A stretch of DNA of 64,000 bases from Steromphala cineraria (lineage: Eukaryota; Mollusca; Gastropoda; Trochida; Trochidae): assembly GCA_916613615.1 (NCBI GenBank), contig OU744732.1:61331227-61395226 (forward strand). The letters run 5' to 3'. Below the pieces are notes generated by a model, which was not told the DNA's origin, ran no database searches, and saw only the letters and a list, made by a program, of their open reading frames with translations. The position numbers and the translations under genes are program-made. The stretch's first letter is position 1. The number at the start of each line of letters is the position of its first letter. Shown one piece after another: positions 11,597-22,706 of this stretch.

Positions 11597-11733
11597 ATCT
11601 TGGAGTTGTTGTGTAGTGTTGTAAGTAGCCATCTCTACCGAGGCTAATTCCCCAAGCCAAAAACCACAAAAGTAATATAACAGGTTATGTACGCCTAATA
11701 GAAAAGGGTACGGAAGAAAGACTTGTTAATACG

Positions 11734-11744
11734 TGGTGGTGACC
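11734..11744 (+). promoter_or_regulatory. Candidate primer binding site
   Basis: TGGTGGTGACC, three bases after the 5' LTR. Its complement ends in CCA as a tRNA 3' end would. I cannot assign the tRNA from the sequence alone. Confidence 0.5.
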
Positions 11745-11757
11745 TTGGTTTTGGTAC

Positions 11758-12987
11758 ATGGCTACTTACCAACCTACCAACTATCCGATCGAGACCAGGA
11801 GTCAAACTCGGACCTCAACCCAAACAACGCAGCCACAGGGCAGTTCAGAGTCACACATCGCCCCGGGACCAAACATAACACAAGACCACCCAACTCAACC
11901 ACAGTCAGACGTCATCCCGCAAACAAGTGGCTCTACTCAAGCTTCACAAGCTCCACAAGCTCCACAAGCTCCACAAGCTCCACAAACCCAACAACCACAT
12001 AGTTCTGCCATTGCCAATATGTCGGTTCTAACCAACATGGTACCAAAGTACGATGGTAAAGGTAATGGCCGCAACTGGTTGCGGAAAATGGAGTGTTGGA
12101 GCAAACACCAACAATTGAGTGACGGAGTCTTCCTCCAAATTCTGCCATTATATTTAGATGGATCAGCCGCAACGTGGTTGGATTCGCTGCATCCTACTCC
12201 AACCACATTCAACGAATTTAGAGAAGCATTCAAAATCAGATACATCACAGCAGATTCAGGCCAAACAGCCTTCCTGGCCGAAAAGCAGAGCGAGGCAGAA
12301 AGTGGCACCAGCTTCCTTGAGAGGATGCAGGAAGTGACAGCGGGTATGGACATCCCAGACCTGTTGTTCATTCAAGTCATCCTAAATGGGTTGAAACAGG
12401 CAATCAAATCGATTGTCATGCCGCAAGGGCCTACAACAATTCAACAACTTGGTCAGCAGATTCGACTGGCCGAGGCCACCATTGCAGCAACTACTTCACC
12501 TCCAACAATTGCTGCCTTAAGTCCGGAATTCACATCAATAGCGTCGCTGCTGACAAACCAGCAGCAGCAACTTGATGCCTTGACGTCTAAACTCAAGGAG
12601 CGGACGAGAAAGCCACGGCAGCAACCACAAAATCACCAGGGCCCCCCGAGGCAACAACAGTGGCAAGGCTACCATCAGCCACAACAACAGTGGCAAGGCT
12701 ACCAGCAGCCACAACAACAGTGGCACGGCTACCAGCCGCCACAACAACAATGGCAAGGCCACCAGCAGCCACAGCAACAGCCCTGGAATCAGCAACAGAA
12801 TTGGTCATCGCCGCAGCAGTATCCACAACAGCAACGGGGTCCTTCTCTCCCAAAAGGTATTTGTCATTGTTGTGGTAAGGCAGATCACTACAGAGATCAA
12901 TGTCGCTTAACTCACTTAAGCTGCCATTTCTGTCATGAACCAGGTCATTTGATCCGTGTGTGTAAGAAACGTTTGAATCAACAATAG
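11758..12987 (+). CDS. gag: Gag-like structural protein
   Basis: An ATG-started frame of 409 residues, 28 nt after the LTR. The N-terminus is Thr/Gln-rich with an APQ-type repeat (11940-11990). The middle has a retrotransposon-gag capsid-like region (WLRKMECWSK, LDGSAATWLDSL, FREAFKIRYI, SFLERMQEV). A Gln-rich tract with a repeated QQQWQGY motif follows at about residues 295-340. Two CCHC zinc knuckles close the protein at residues 369-382 (C369, C372, H377, C382) and 389-402. The knuckles bind RNA during packaging. The frame ends at a UAG that leads straight into pol in the same frame. Confidence 0.92.
   Translation: MATYQPTNYPIETRSQTRTSTQTTQPQGSSESHIAPGPNITQDHPTQPQSDVIPQTSGSTQASQAPQAPQAPQAPQTQQPHSSAIANMSVLTNMVPKYDGKGNGRNWLRKMECWSKHQQLSDGVFLQILPLYLDGSAATWLDSLHPTPTTFNEFREAFKIRYITADSGQTAFLAEKQSEAESGTSFLERMQEVTAGMDIPDLLFIQVILNGLKQAIKSIVMPQGPTTIQQLGQQIRLAEATIAATTSPPTIAALSPEFTSIASLLTNQQQQLDALTSKLKERTRKPRQQPQNHQGPPRQQQWQGYHQPQQQWQGYQQPQQQWHGYQPPQQQWQGHQQPQQQPWNQQQNWSSPQQYPQQQRGPSLPKGICHCCGKADHYRDQCRLTHLSCHFCHEPGHLIRVCKKRLNQQ
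12985..12987 (+). promoter_or_regulatory. Gag-pol junction: in-frame UAG, candidate readthrough site
   Basis: The gag frame (11758) and the pol frame are the same modulo 3. The only stop between them is this TAG, in the context CAA CAA TAG GGG TTT. Gammaretroviruses such as murine leukaemia virus join gag and pol by readthrough of a UAG followed by GG. No slippery heptamer is needed here. Confidence 0.7.
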
Positions 12988-15900
12988 GGGTTTGTGCCTG
13001 CTCATGGGCAACCACCCAGGAACAGGCACATTTACATGGGATCTGTCAACAGTCTCTCAAAAGTCAGAAACACTGTCAATATAAGCATTTTTGGACTTCA
13101 ATGTCATTCTTTAGTAGACACTGGGGCATCTCTATCAGTCGTTGCTATTTCGTTATTGAAAAGAACAGGGATCAATTTGGCTACCATGAAGCGAAGTGTT
13201 CTGTCCCATGTAACTGGTGTAGGGGGTGAACAACATGTTGTCTATGGCGAAATCACTATTCCATTATCAATAGGAGGACTTTTGATAGATCATAATTTCC
13301 TTGTCTTAGAAGCTGTCCAACATTCACTTATCTTAGGACAGGATTTTCTAGAAACCAATAGTGCCATCATAAATTATGCTACTCATACATTTTCCATACA
13401 CCATGGTTTAATTGTGGTACCACTCACAACTGTTGGCTCATCATTGGTAAGGACAGTGTCTTCTGTAACCATCCCACCTAATAGTGAGATGATTATCCCA
13501 GTAGCCATCAAACAACCAAAAGGTAAGTGCAAACCCTTGATCTTAGAACCTGTTCCTCAGCTTACTTATCTAAACTTGGCGGGTGCCAAGTGCATTGTTA
13601 ACGCTGTCAAAGGAAAGTCATGCTTTACTTTGCTGAATCCAACCAGTGATCCTGTCATTCTCCCTTCAAATAAAGTCATTGCAGTAGCACAACCACTTGA
13701 TGTTGCATCTATTCAAGCAGTGGACATAGCGGAAACACCAAAGACACAGGTAAGCAAACAGTCTAATGTCAGCATTGATCTCAGTGATGCACAACTTGAT
13801 ACTAAGCAAAAATGTCAACTGTCACAACTTTTAAATGAAAATTCTGATATCTTTGCTGCCACTAAAAGTCAACTAACTGCTACAAATTTGTATGCCCACA
13901 AAATTGAAACACCACCTGGCACAAAGCCAGTGCATTTACCTTTCTATAGAAAGAACCCTGAAGCCAAAGCTGAAACCGACCGACAAACTCAGGAACTTCT
14001 CAAGCATGGCTTGATTGAACCATCAACATCTCCATGGCAAAGTCCGGTTGTACTGGTGAAAAAGAAATCAGGTGAGTACCGCTTTGCAGTTGATTACCGT
14101 GCGCTCAACAAAGTCACTACTCCAGCATCGTACCCTTTACCTCGTCTTGAAGATGCCTTAGACGCAATAGGAGATTCACACGCAAAAATATTCTCAACTT
14201 TGGACTTGGCATCAGGCTTCTGGCAAATCCCTATGGATCCAGAAACCGCCCATAAAGCATCCTTTGTTACACAGAGTGGTCTCTACTCCTGGCGTGTAAT
14301 GCCATTTGGTCTCAGAAATGCTCCTTCAACATTTCAAATGGTAATGGCTAGGGCACTACAAGGGTTAACTTGGACCTTCTGCTTGGTGTATGTTGATGAT
14401 ATTCTTATTTATAGTAAGAACTTTGAAGAGCACCTACTACACCTCCAAGCAGTGTTTAACCGTCTACGTACAGCAAATCTCAAGTTACAACCAACCAAAT
14501 GTCATTTTGCACGCACTGAGGTCATGTACTTAGGTCACATTCTTTCAAAAGATGGTGTCAAAACTGATCAATCAAAAACTGAGGCAGTCAGAACATTTCC
14601 AGTCCCTAAAAACATAAATGAAATTCGTAGTTTTCTTGGTCTGTGCAACTACTATCGAAAATTCATAGAAGGTTTTTCAAAAATTGCCAATCCATTGAAT
14701 ACTTTGCTCCAAAAAGATTCAACTTTCAATTGGTCCTCTGATTGCCAGGTAGCATTTGACTCATTAAAAGACAAACTAACAGATGCTCCTGTATTAGCAT
14801 ACCCTGACATGCGTAAACCTTTCATTCTTACAACTGATGCTTCAGGGTCAGCAATAGGCTATATTTTGGGACAATTAGATGATAATGGAAGAGAAAGGGC
14901 AATATCATATGGAGGGAGATCTTTGAAATCTTATGAGAAAAATTGGACAGTTAGTGAACAAGAATGTTTAGCAGTTGTTGAAGCAGTCAAAAACAATAGA
15001 ATTTATCTTACCAGTCAACCTTTCAAAATAATAACAGACCATAAAGCTCTTGTGTGGCTCCAAAACATTAAGCACACAACCAGTCGCCTACACAGATGGG
15101 CAATAGAACTTCAGGAATATTGTTATGAGATTATTCACAGACCAGGCAAAACTAATTGTAATGCTGATGCGTTATCTCGACGTGAATATCCTGCCATTAC
15201 TTCAATTTCTACAGATGATGACACAATAGAGCCCTTAGAGATCAAGTTCTCTTATGACACATGTCCTGTGATAGCTCAGTTAGATGAGGCAGCAACTGAA
15301 CCTGTTCCACAGTCTTTGACTTTGGAAAACATCCAAGACATTCAGAGTCAATGTCCTGATTTCAAAGGCATTATTCAGTATCTGACTGACGGCTCTCTAC
15401 CAGATGACAGGAACCAATGTCAGAAAATTCAGAACACAGCCTGTGAATATGATCTTTTAAATGGTGTACTTTACCATTTCCACCAGCCTCGAGTTAAGAA
15501 AACTGAAGATGCTGATAAACTGATACGCCAGCTAGCTCTTCCAAGAGTCTTACGAAAGGATGCTCTTCTATCCTACCATGACTCTAAAGCAGGAGGAAGT
15601 CATATGGGTGCTGACAGAGTGTATGGAGCACTCAGATTGAAATATTACTGGCCTGGTATGTACCAGAATGTGCACGACTATGTGAAGTCTTGCAAGAAAT
15701 GTCAAGCATCTAAAGTATCACGCCATCCTAACAAAGCTCCCTTGCACCCTCTTCCAATCACTGATGTCTTTGATAGAGTACACATTGATTTCTTAGGACC
15801 ACTTACAGAAACCTCAGACGGATACAAACATATCCTTCTAGTTGTAGACTCTTACAGTAGATGGAGTGAAGCGTTCCCTCTCAAAACACAAGAAGCTACT

Positions 15901-16643
15901 GAGGTTGCAAGAGTTCTTTATCAGGAGATATTTTGTAGATATGGTTCTCCAAAATCAATTGTTTCTGATAGAGGCAGAAACTTCGTATCAAAACTTGTAG
16001 GTGCCATCTGTGAGATTTTTCAAGTGACAAGACACACTACAAGTAGCTACCATCCCATGTCTAATGCAGCATGTGAACGTACCAACAGTACAATCCTTCA
16101 AGCACTACGTACATACTGTGACACTGACCATGGTAACTGGCCAAGTCTCATACCAGGGATCATGATGGCCTTCAGAATGTCTCCCTGTGTGCAGTCAACA
16201 GGGTTCTCACCATTTCATATGCTCTTTGGTAGAGAAATGAACATTCCCTTTGATACTGCCATCTTACCAAAAGATGGGATTGGTAAAAATGCCACTGAGT
16301 ATGTCACTGAGGTAATGGATAACCTCAAAGTAGCAAAAGAGGTAGCATCAAGTAACCTCAAACTTGTTCAAGAAAAGATGAAAGAACGCTATGACCGCAA
16401 AAGTTCAGAACCACTGTATGATGTTGGTGATCTTGTTTGGATCACAAATCAAGTTAATACAAAAGGTAAGTCACATAAATTAGACCCAAAATACATTGGG
16501 CCATATGTTGTTAGTGATGTTTGCACTAAGAACACATATCAACTGAGAGATAGAAGGACTATGAAGAATCTGCCTTCTAAGACTCATGCCAATCGCATGA
16601 AATCTTACTACACATGTGGACCCATCAAAGGATTCACTGAAGT

Positions 16644-16679
<36 letters not shown>

Positions 16680-16980
16680 CGAGGAGCCACAGGTTCCCAT
16701 TCCGAAACCTCCCAATCAGAATAAGAAGAAAACTACACCAAAGGTAAGTACCCCAACAATCCAAAAATCAACTGACAAGTACTATCCAATAGACAGACTA
16801 TTGCGGCAACAGATGAAGAAAGGTAAGCGCTACTACTTAGTAAAATGGATAGGGTACACTCAGACATCTTGGGAGCCTGAGGAACATATTACAAAAGAAG
16901 CCATTAAAGCCTTTCATGAGCGATTCACGGCACAAGGTAAGAAACGACGACGCCCTTACAAGTTTCTAAAAGTAAAATGA
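12988..16980 (+). CDS. pol: Pol polyprotein: protease, RT, RNase H, integrase with chromodomain
   Basis: Open from the codon after the gag UAG to TGA at 16978; no ATG start is needed if made by readthrough. Numbering from the codon at 12994: aspartic protease with DTGA at D42; RT with FAVDYRALN and catalytic YVDD at 466-469; RNase H with D615 in TTDASGSAIG; integrase zinc finger with H862, H870, C900, C903; integrase core with D932, D992 and E1028, spacing D-59-D-35-E. After an EP-repeat linker (about 16645-16685) the C-terminus has a chromodomain at about 1262-1305 (YYLVKWIGYTQTSWEPEEHI), which in chromoviruses steers integration to modified histones. All catalytic residues are present and the frame is unbroken. 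Confidence 0.95.
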
Positions 16981-17140
16981 AAGGCTCTTATATGAAGATG
17001 TGTCCACTATCAGTACTAAATAGATGTCATAACATGTAGATCTTCACAGTTTTATAGTGCTAGAAATTGAAGTCGACCAATTTCACCCAAAACCCTATGT
17101 GCTGTTCTACATGTTATAACACAAAACTATCTACTTGTAG
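16981..17140 (+). other. Pol-env spacer with candidate env splice acceptor
   Basis: Short spacer ending in CTACTTGTAG at 17131-17140. The following exon would open with a strongly hydrophobic signal-like segment. Confidence 0.5.
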
Positions 17141-19587
17141 GTATTGGACACACCCTTCTCCTTCTTCTCTTCTCGCTGATTCTCCCCAACCTCGTAGCGG
17201 CAGCCTTAACACCAGAGGAATCAGCTGTTTTGAGGCTTAACTATGGCGTTGCCTTCACTAGCAAAACTGAATTACAACTAGCTGGTGATTACTGGTTACA
17301 CTCCTTCGAAATACCTTTACCTGAAAATGATTTGCCAGCATTTAAATTTTCATGTATGACTAATGATACTAGATGCCATGTGACACATAGAGTACTGACA
17401 CCAATGTTTTCCTTCAAGTCTCAGTTTTCTCATCGACTAAACAATACCTGTAAACGTTTAAAATCACTTCTACCAGAACACTCCCTACCTGATAACATAA
17501 GAAGTAAGAGAGGACTGTTTAACTTTATTGGCTCATTTTCGAAATCCCTCTTTGGAACAGCTACAGTCCACGATGTTCAAATTTTGGCTAATCACATGAT
17601 GACACTGAACAAACAAACCGCAAAATTGGCAAAAGTATTTAGCCAACATGAAGATGATTTATCATCATTTATGCAAACCGAAAATGATAGAATTTCTAAT
17701 ATTTTTACAGCTGTCAAAGCCAACCATCATGAAATTGTTCAATTGGAAAAAGATCTTACACAAAATCAAAAATATCTTCAGCACTATTACATTAGAATGT
17801 TAAAACTATTAAGTAAGCAAATTGCTCATACCAATACATTAGAGCATCAATTGGATGAATTATTGCACGCAACACGTGATCTTGTTAAAGGAAAACTTTC
17901 TCCATATTTTGTACCTTTGAAGGTTATGACCCACACTCTCGACAACATTCAGAAACTTTTGAGACAGCAATACCCAAGTTTTAGAGTTGCGTTCAATGAT
18001 GTAAGAGCTTATTATCACAACAGCAACTTTCTATACTTGCGCAACGATTCCAAATTATATATCACTGTCAAAATACCTTTAACAGCATTTCGGGATTCAC
18101 TGTACCTGTTTAAAGTACATTCCTTTCCTGTACCAGTAAATACCACTTCCGCTCATGCTTCCCAAATTCTCGATCTTCCTGATTACCTTATGGTTACCGA
18201 ATCAAATGATTATTATAGTTCACTGTCAACTTCTCAACTTGCTACTTGTACACGCCAAAATACTATTAGTTGTCCCTTCAATAGTGCATTTCATCCGGCT
18301 ACATCACCCAATTGTGCCTTTTCACTGCTTTTAAATAAAAAGGCAAATGTATTCAAATATTGTGATTTCCGATTCAAATTCGATGTTGTATCTCCTAAAT
18401 TGTTAGAATTATCACCCTCCTCAGTTCTTGCATATGATATTGATTTACTTGCTATTGATTGTAATGCTCATCAAAAGATGAGTAAAGGTTGTAAGTTTTG
18501 CGTTATTCATGTTCCTTGTCGTTGTTCATTGTCAACAAGAGAACTATATTTTCCTCCACGTTTAGCTTCATGCTCTGATATAACAGATACAGTCACAATT
18601 GAACATCCAATCAATCTTGCCCTTATTCAGTCATTCTTTAATGATACACAATATTTGACAATTCAGGCTGATACTTCCTTTCCAGAACCACTTTCTATAG
18701 ACATTCCAGAGTTTAAGCTATTCAATCATTCACTTGATTCTGCTCTTGCTCAAGATAAGAAAGACCACCTTAGTCTGGCCCGCATGGTAGAAAGAGCAAA
18801 GAAACGAAAAGTCATTTTCAGTTCTCTATCTGATCCTATCCTTGACGGCTCAGCAGTCCCAGAATCTTCATGGCCGAACTTCGATTCATATATAGCCGTT
18901 GCTGGCTTAACTATAAGTACATTCTCTACACTAGCTTTCATCTATACATTCTTACGTTTGCGCACTTTAGCTGCAATGATGCTTGTACTCCAATCTACTA
19001 GGGCTAAGGCCAATTCCGAATTACCATCATTCAAGTATCAATTGCCAACTACTACTCCTTTCAATCCTTGGAAAAGTATTCAGGACATAGATTTCTCTAT
19101 GGATCATGCTTTAACTACTGTCATCACGCTACAATGTCTCCTTCTCTCTATAGTCTTAATGTACTTTCTTATAACAGCGTGGCACAAACAATATCGCCAA
19201 TCATGTTCAATTGTTCTTGAAATAACAAATGGAACTAACTGTATTTTTATTCCGATTGTTAAACTAACAAAATGTCTTTCACAATATAATATTGAAACTC
19301 CCCTTAATATCAATAACTTACAAGTCATTGGCTGTCTCCGACCCATGCTATATGTTGACATGCCTGGTTTTCAAATCACTGACATCAATTTAGACAAAAG
19401 TATTCCAATTTCTCAATCCTATCAAGTACCTTTCATGCAAGCCAATAGATTGAAAACCATGGTAAGACAACCTTTTTGCGCATATTTGCTTATGGAGCAC
19501 CATGGGTATCTACTCCCTGTAAAGTCACCCAACTCCACTAAATCATTTCAGAATAATCCAACATCCCTCTATCCATCACTAGAATAA
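17141..19587 (+). CDS. env: Envelope-like glycoprotein (gypsy Env/baculovirus F type), probably from a spliced mRNA
   Basis: The frame is open from 17071 to TAA at 19585 but has no ATG before a signal-like stretch (LLLLLFSLILPNLVAAA at about 17155-17205). The first codon shown by a plain scan (17230) is TTG. This suggests the start codon comes from an upstream exon joined at the acceptor AG 17139-17140, in phase 1. Counting from 17230, a furin-type RSKR sits at 91-94, followed by the fusion-peptide-like GLFNFIGSFSKSLFGTA, a signature of errantivirus Env and baculovirus F proteins. A heptad-like region follows (about 110-230). Then come a Cys-rich ectodomain, a transmembrane segment at about 554-575, a second hydrophobic segment at about 626-650 and a tail of about 130 residues. 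No internal stop is seen, so it may be functional. Membrane fusion is inferred from family, not shown. Confidence 0.88.
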
Positions 19588-19620
19588 TAAAACATGTAAA
19601 TTTCGGGACGAAATTTTTTC

Positions 19621-19636
19621 AGAGTGGGGGGATTCT
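19621..19636 (+). promoter_or_regulatory. Polypurine tract before the 3' LTR
   Basis: AGAGTGGGGGGA followed by TTCT, directly before the LTR start at 19637. A purine run here primes plus-strand synthesis in LTR elements. Confidence 0.75.
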
Positions 19637-20946
19637 ATTAACATGAGTATTTTACAATAAATTGAACAAATGAATTGCAAGCTACACTAACCGTTTATAT
19701 GCCGTTCTCTGTAAATTATACACACGAAAATGTATCTCTTCATAGGTTAGGTTACAAAGTGCGTTAGTTCCACAGGTGCGACATTAACGTATTAGGTCAG
19801 CATGTCGCCATGGTCAGAAGTTCAGCCACTTAGTAAGTACAGATGTAGATAGGCCGAATATGTCAGGAGAAGATTAATGGCCATGATATATTACCTACGT
19901 ATCACGATGGGCATAACCTTGATTATACCATAAATTAAATAATACATCCATATGTGACCTGTTGGAAAGGGTATAAAAGCAGGGCCAGGGTTAGTAAGAA
20001 TCAAATCTAATCCTGGGCCTTGAATCAACAGGTGAGTCTAACGGTTTTCAATGCTTCTGTAAATGTTTAACTAAGAACATGCTTACATGTACTTCACTGA
20101 TAAACTTATGATTGCTGACTGTATCTGGTATAACTAGCCAATGTATATGATATTTGTAGTGATGTGATATACTGACTTATATTGTGGATATCCTGTCAAT
20201 ATAGATGATTTTAGTAATGATGTGATATACTGACATATCTTATGGGTATCTTGTTAATGTATATGATATTTGTAGTTTGATACATTATACTCTTATGGGT
20301 ATTGAGTTACTGTATATGATGTGTGCAGTCGTTGTTAATATAAGTCAATACAAATGTTGTTTGTAGTTGATGTTCAAGTTATGGTTTACGAGGAATACAC
20401 AGTTTAAGTGTACAATGAAGTTAATATGAGAATTAATGTGTGTATTATCGATGAGTATGTGAATATAAATGATATCACATATGGGTTCATGTAAATGAAA
20501 GAACCTATCAGCACTTTCCAATAGGATAATATAGAGTGTGTGTCGGTATGTTAAATGTGAAAATACCGTTGTATATGCCTTAGTGTATGATATTAAAAAG
20601 TATAAAGGTATGAATATAAAACCTTGATGACAAACGTGATGATGATGTAACGAGTTGATGAATGATCAACTGTATGGGTTTACCGTTCTTTATTAATGTA
20701 TATTGCATTGTATGAGTTGTATTATGAATTATGATTTATGCATTTTAACTGGTGTGTGATTTTGTATATATGTTCTTGAATAAAAATCTAATCCTGGGCC
20801 TTGAATCAACAGATCTTGGAGTTGTTGTGTAGTGTTGTAAGTAGCCATCTCTACCGAGGCTAATTCCCCAAGCCAAAAACCACAAAAGTAATATAACAGG
20901 TTATGTACGCCTAATAGAAAAGGGTACGGAAGAAAGACTTGTTAAT
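19637..20946 (+). repeat. 3' LTR
   Basis: 1310 bp, matching the 5' LTR base for base as far as I can read, with the same ATTAAC/GTTAAT ends. In this copy the AATAAA at 20779-20784 would direct polyadenylation. Confidence 0.95.
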
Positions 20947-20952
20947 ATAAGT
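20947..20952. repeat. Target site duplication, right copy (ATAAGT)
   Basis: Matches 10415-10420. The LINE RT reading resumes directly beyond it. Confidence 0.85.
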
Positions 20953-22706
20953 CTCGTTACCTCCCCGATGTACCTTCCTTTGACAAAACCCTTTTGATCT
21001 TCATTAATTATGTTTGGCAATATATTTTTAATTCTGTTTGCAATAGCTGCGGCACCAACTTTATATGAGGTATTAAGTAAGGAGATAGGACGCCAGTTTT
21101 TCAAGAATTTCTTAGGTTTATTAGCTTTAGGAATACATGTTATCAGTCCTTGTTTTTGAGATATTGATAAGTTTCCGTTGTCAAAGCCACAGTTAAGTGA
21201 ATTAAGAAGAAATTCTCCTAGATCTTTCCAAAAGAATTTGAGAAACTCCGTAGTGAAACCATCAGGGCCTGGACTTTTATCGTTTTTCATGTTTTTAAGG
21301 GAAAGTGACAACTCATTCAATTTCAATTTGCCTTCAAGGTTAAATTTATCATTTTCATTTAGGACTGGAACACTTTCATGTTTTAACAATTCTGCAAGGT
21401 CAATATCAGAATGATTTTGCGCTGTGTATAATCTTTTATAAAAGAGTTGTGTTTCTTGGAGTAATTGTTTACTCTCTGTAATGAATGTTCCATCATTTTT
21501 TTCCAAAAGATTGATTGATTTATTTAGGAAATTCCTTGACTCCAACTTAAGGAAGTATTTTGTTGGTTTTTCGCCCTTTTCTATCCAGTTTGCTTTTGAT
21601 CTTATTAGTACCCCGTTTATCTTATGATTGGCAATCTCGTCTAGGTCATGTTTGATAATATTTATTTCTTCGAGCAAATTTTGCTTCATGTCATTATCCT
21701 CAATTTGGTCTAGTTGCCTTTCCAATTCTTCATGCTTAACTTCTAGTTTTTTTTCTTTTTCATTTATGATTTTCTTCCTGGTTGATGAATAGTTTATTGT
21801 TTTACCCCTAATCATGAGTAGTAATGTTTCCCAAAGTAGTTGATCGTCTAATGAGTATATATTTGGTTCTGTTTCCGAAATTTTGTATTGGTCTAACGTT
21901 GATTTGATTGTTTCTTTTATTAGTTTTAAGTATTTTACATCTCTTAAAAGTGAATTATTAAATTTCCAAAAACCCCTCCCCCTGGCTAGTGTTGAGCATG
22001 TTAAAGATAGAGTTATCAGTGAGTGATCAGAGGTTATACTTGGAAGAATATCACAATTATTTACCGATGGTAATAGTCCATGTGAAATCAGAAAAAAATC
22101 GAGGCGCGCTTGTTTTAAGGGAGTGTGTTGCCGCCAGGTAAATCGTTTAGCGTCATAATTTAATTCACGCCAGGGATCTTTTAGATCAAACGTATCGATC
22201 ATTTCAAAAAAATGTTCTCTAGCTTTTGGATTGTTAATGTTTTTATAGTTGTAAGTATCTAATTGCTTGTTCAGAACCAGATTCCAGTCTGCACACATGC
22301 ATATTTCATCACTATCATATTTCGTTGCAATGTCTATAATAGTTTGAAAGAAATCTGGATTGTTTTCGTTAGGTCCGTATATGCTTATTACAGAATAGGT
22401 TATTTCATTGACTAAAATCTTTAGGGCAACATAGTTTCCAAACTCATCTAATTTACTATCTAGCAGTTTAAACTCAAAGTTATTGTTAAATAGTATGGCT
22501 GTTCCTCGGGCGTTACTTTTAAAGCAACACTCATTATACCCCCACTGTTCTTTTATCTTCTGAATCATGTCGGAGGTGAAGTGAATATCTTGTAAACAAT
22601 AAATGTTCCCTTTTTTCTTTTTTAGAAAATTTAATACTTTTTTGCGTTTGAAGTTGTTATTAAGGCCCCTACAGTTGTGACAAACTATCTTTATTGATTC
22701 AGTCAT
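20953..22706 (-). pseudogene. LINE ORF2, N-terminal half: AP endonuclease and start of RT
   Basis: ATG at 22706 (MTESIKIV); an in-frame extension upstream to 22898 lacks homology. The endonuclease spans about the first 230 residues: CHNCRGLNNNF, YCLQDIHF, YGPNENNPDFF, CADWNLVLN, RFTWRQ, ARLDFFLIS and SDHSLITLSL, typical of L1-type apurinic endonucleases that nick target DNA. RT begins with SPGPDGFTTEFLKFFW and NWRPISLLNTSYK and is cut by the LTR element after GRYIGEVTRL. This half looks uninterrupted, while the distal half is damaged. Confidence 0.9.

Larger units (their letters stand above)
10421..11730 (+). repeat. 5' LTR of the env-bearing Ty3/gypsy-type element
   Basis: 1310 bp, the same length as the copy at 19637-20946 and without differences that I could find by eye. 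The ends are ATTAAC and GTTAAT, a 6-bp perfect inverted repeat, and not the usual TG...CA. It contains a TATA box (10756), a splice-donor consensus (10816), a second copy of the start-site sequence (11568-11596) and an AATAAA (11563). Identical LTRs mean recent insertion, because the two copies are made from one template during reverse transcription. Confidence 0.95.

Noticed and set aside
12994..12996. Independent start of pol at 12994
   Set aside because: The codon is GTG, directly downstream of the gag UAG in the same frame; readthrough explains it better.
12535..13015. Minus-strand frames opposite gag
   Set aside because: Mirror of the Gln-rich gag repeats.
17230..17232. Start of env at 17230
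   Set aside because: The codon is TTG, and the frame continues upstream into a signal-like segment, so it is not a eukaryotic start.
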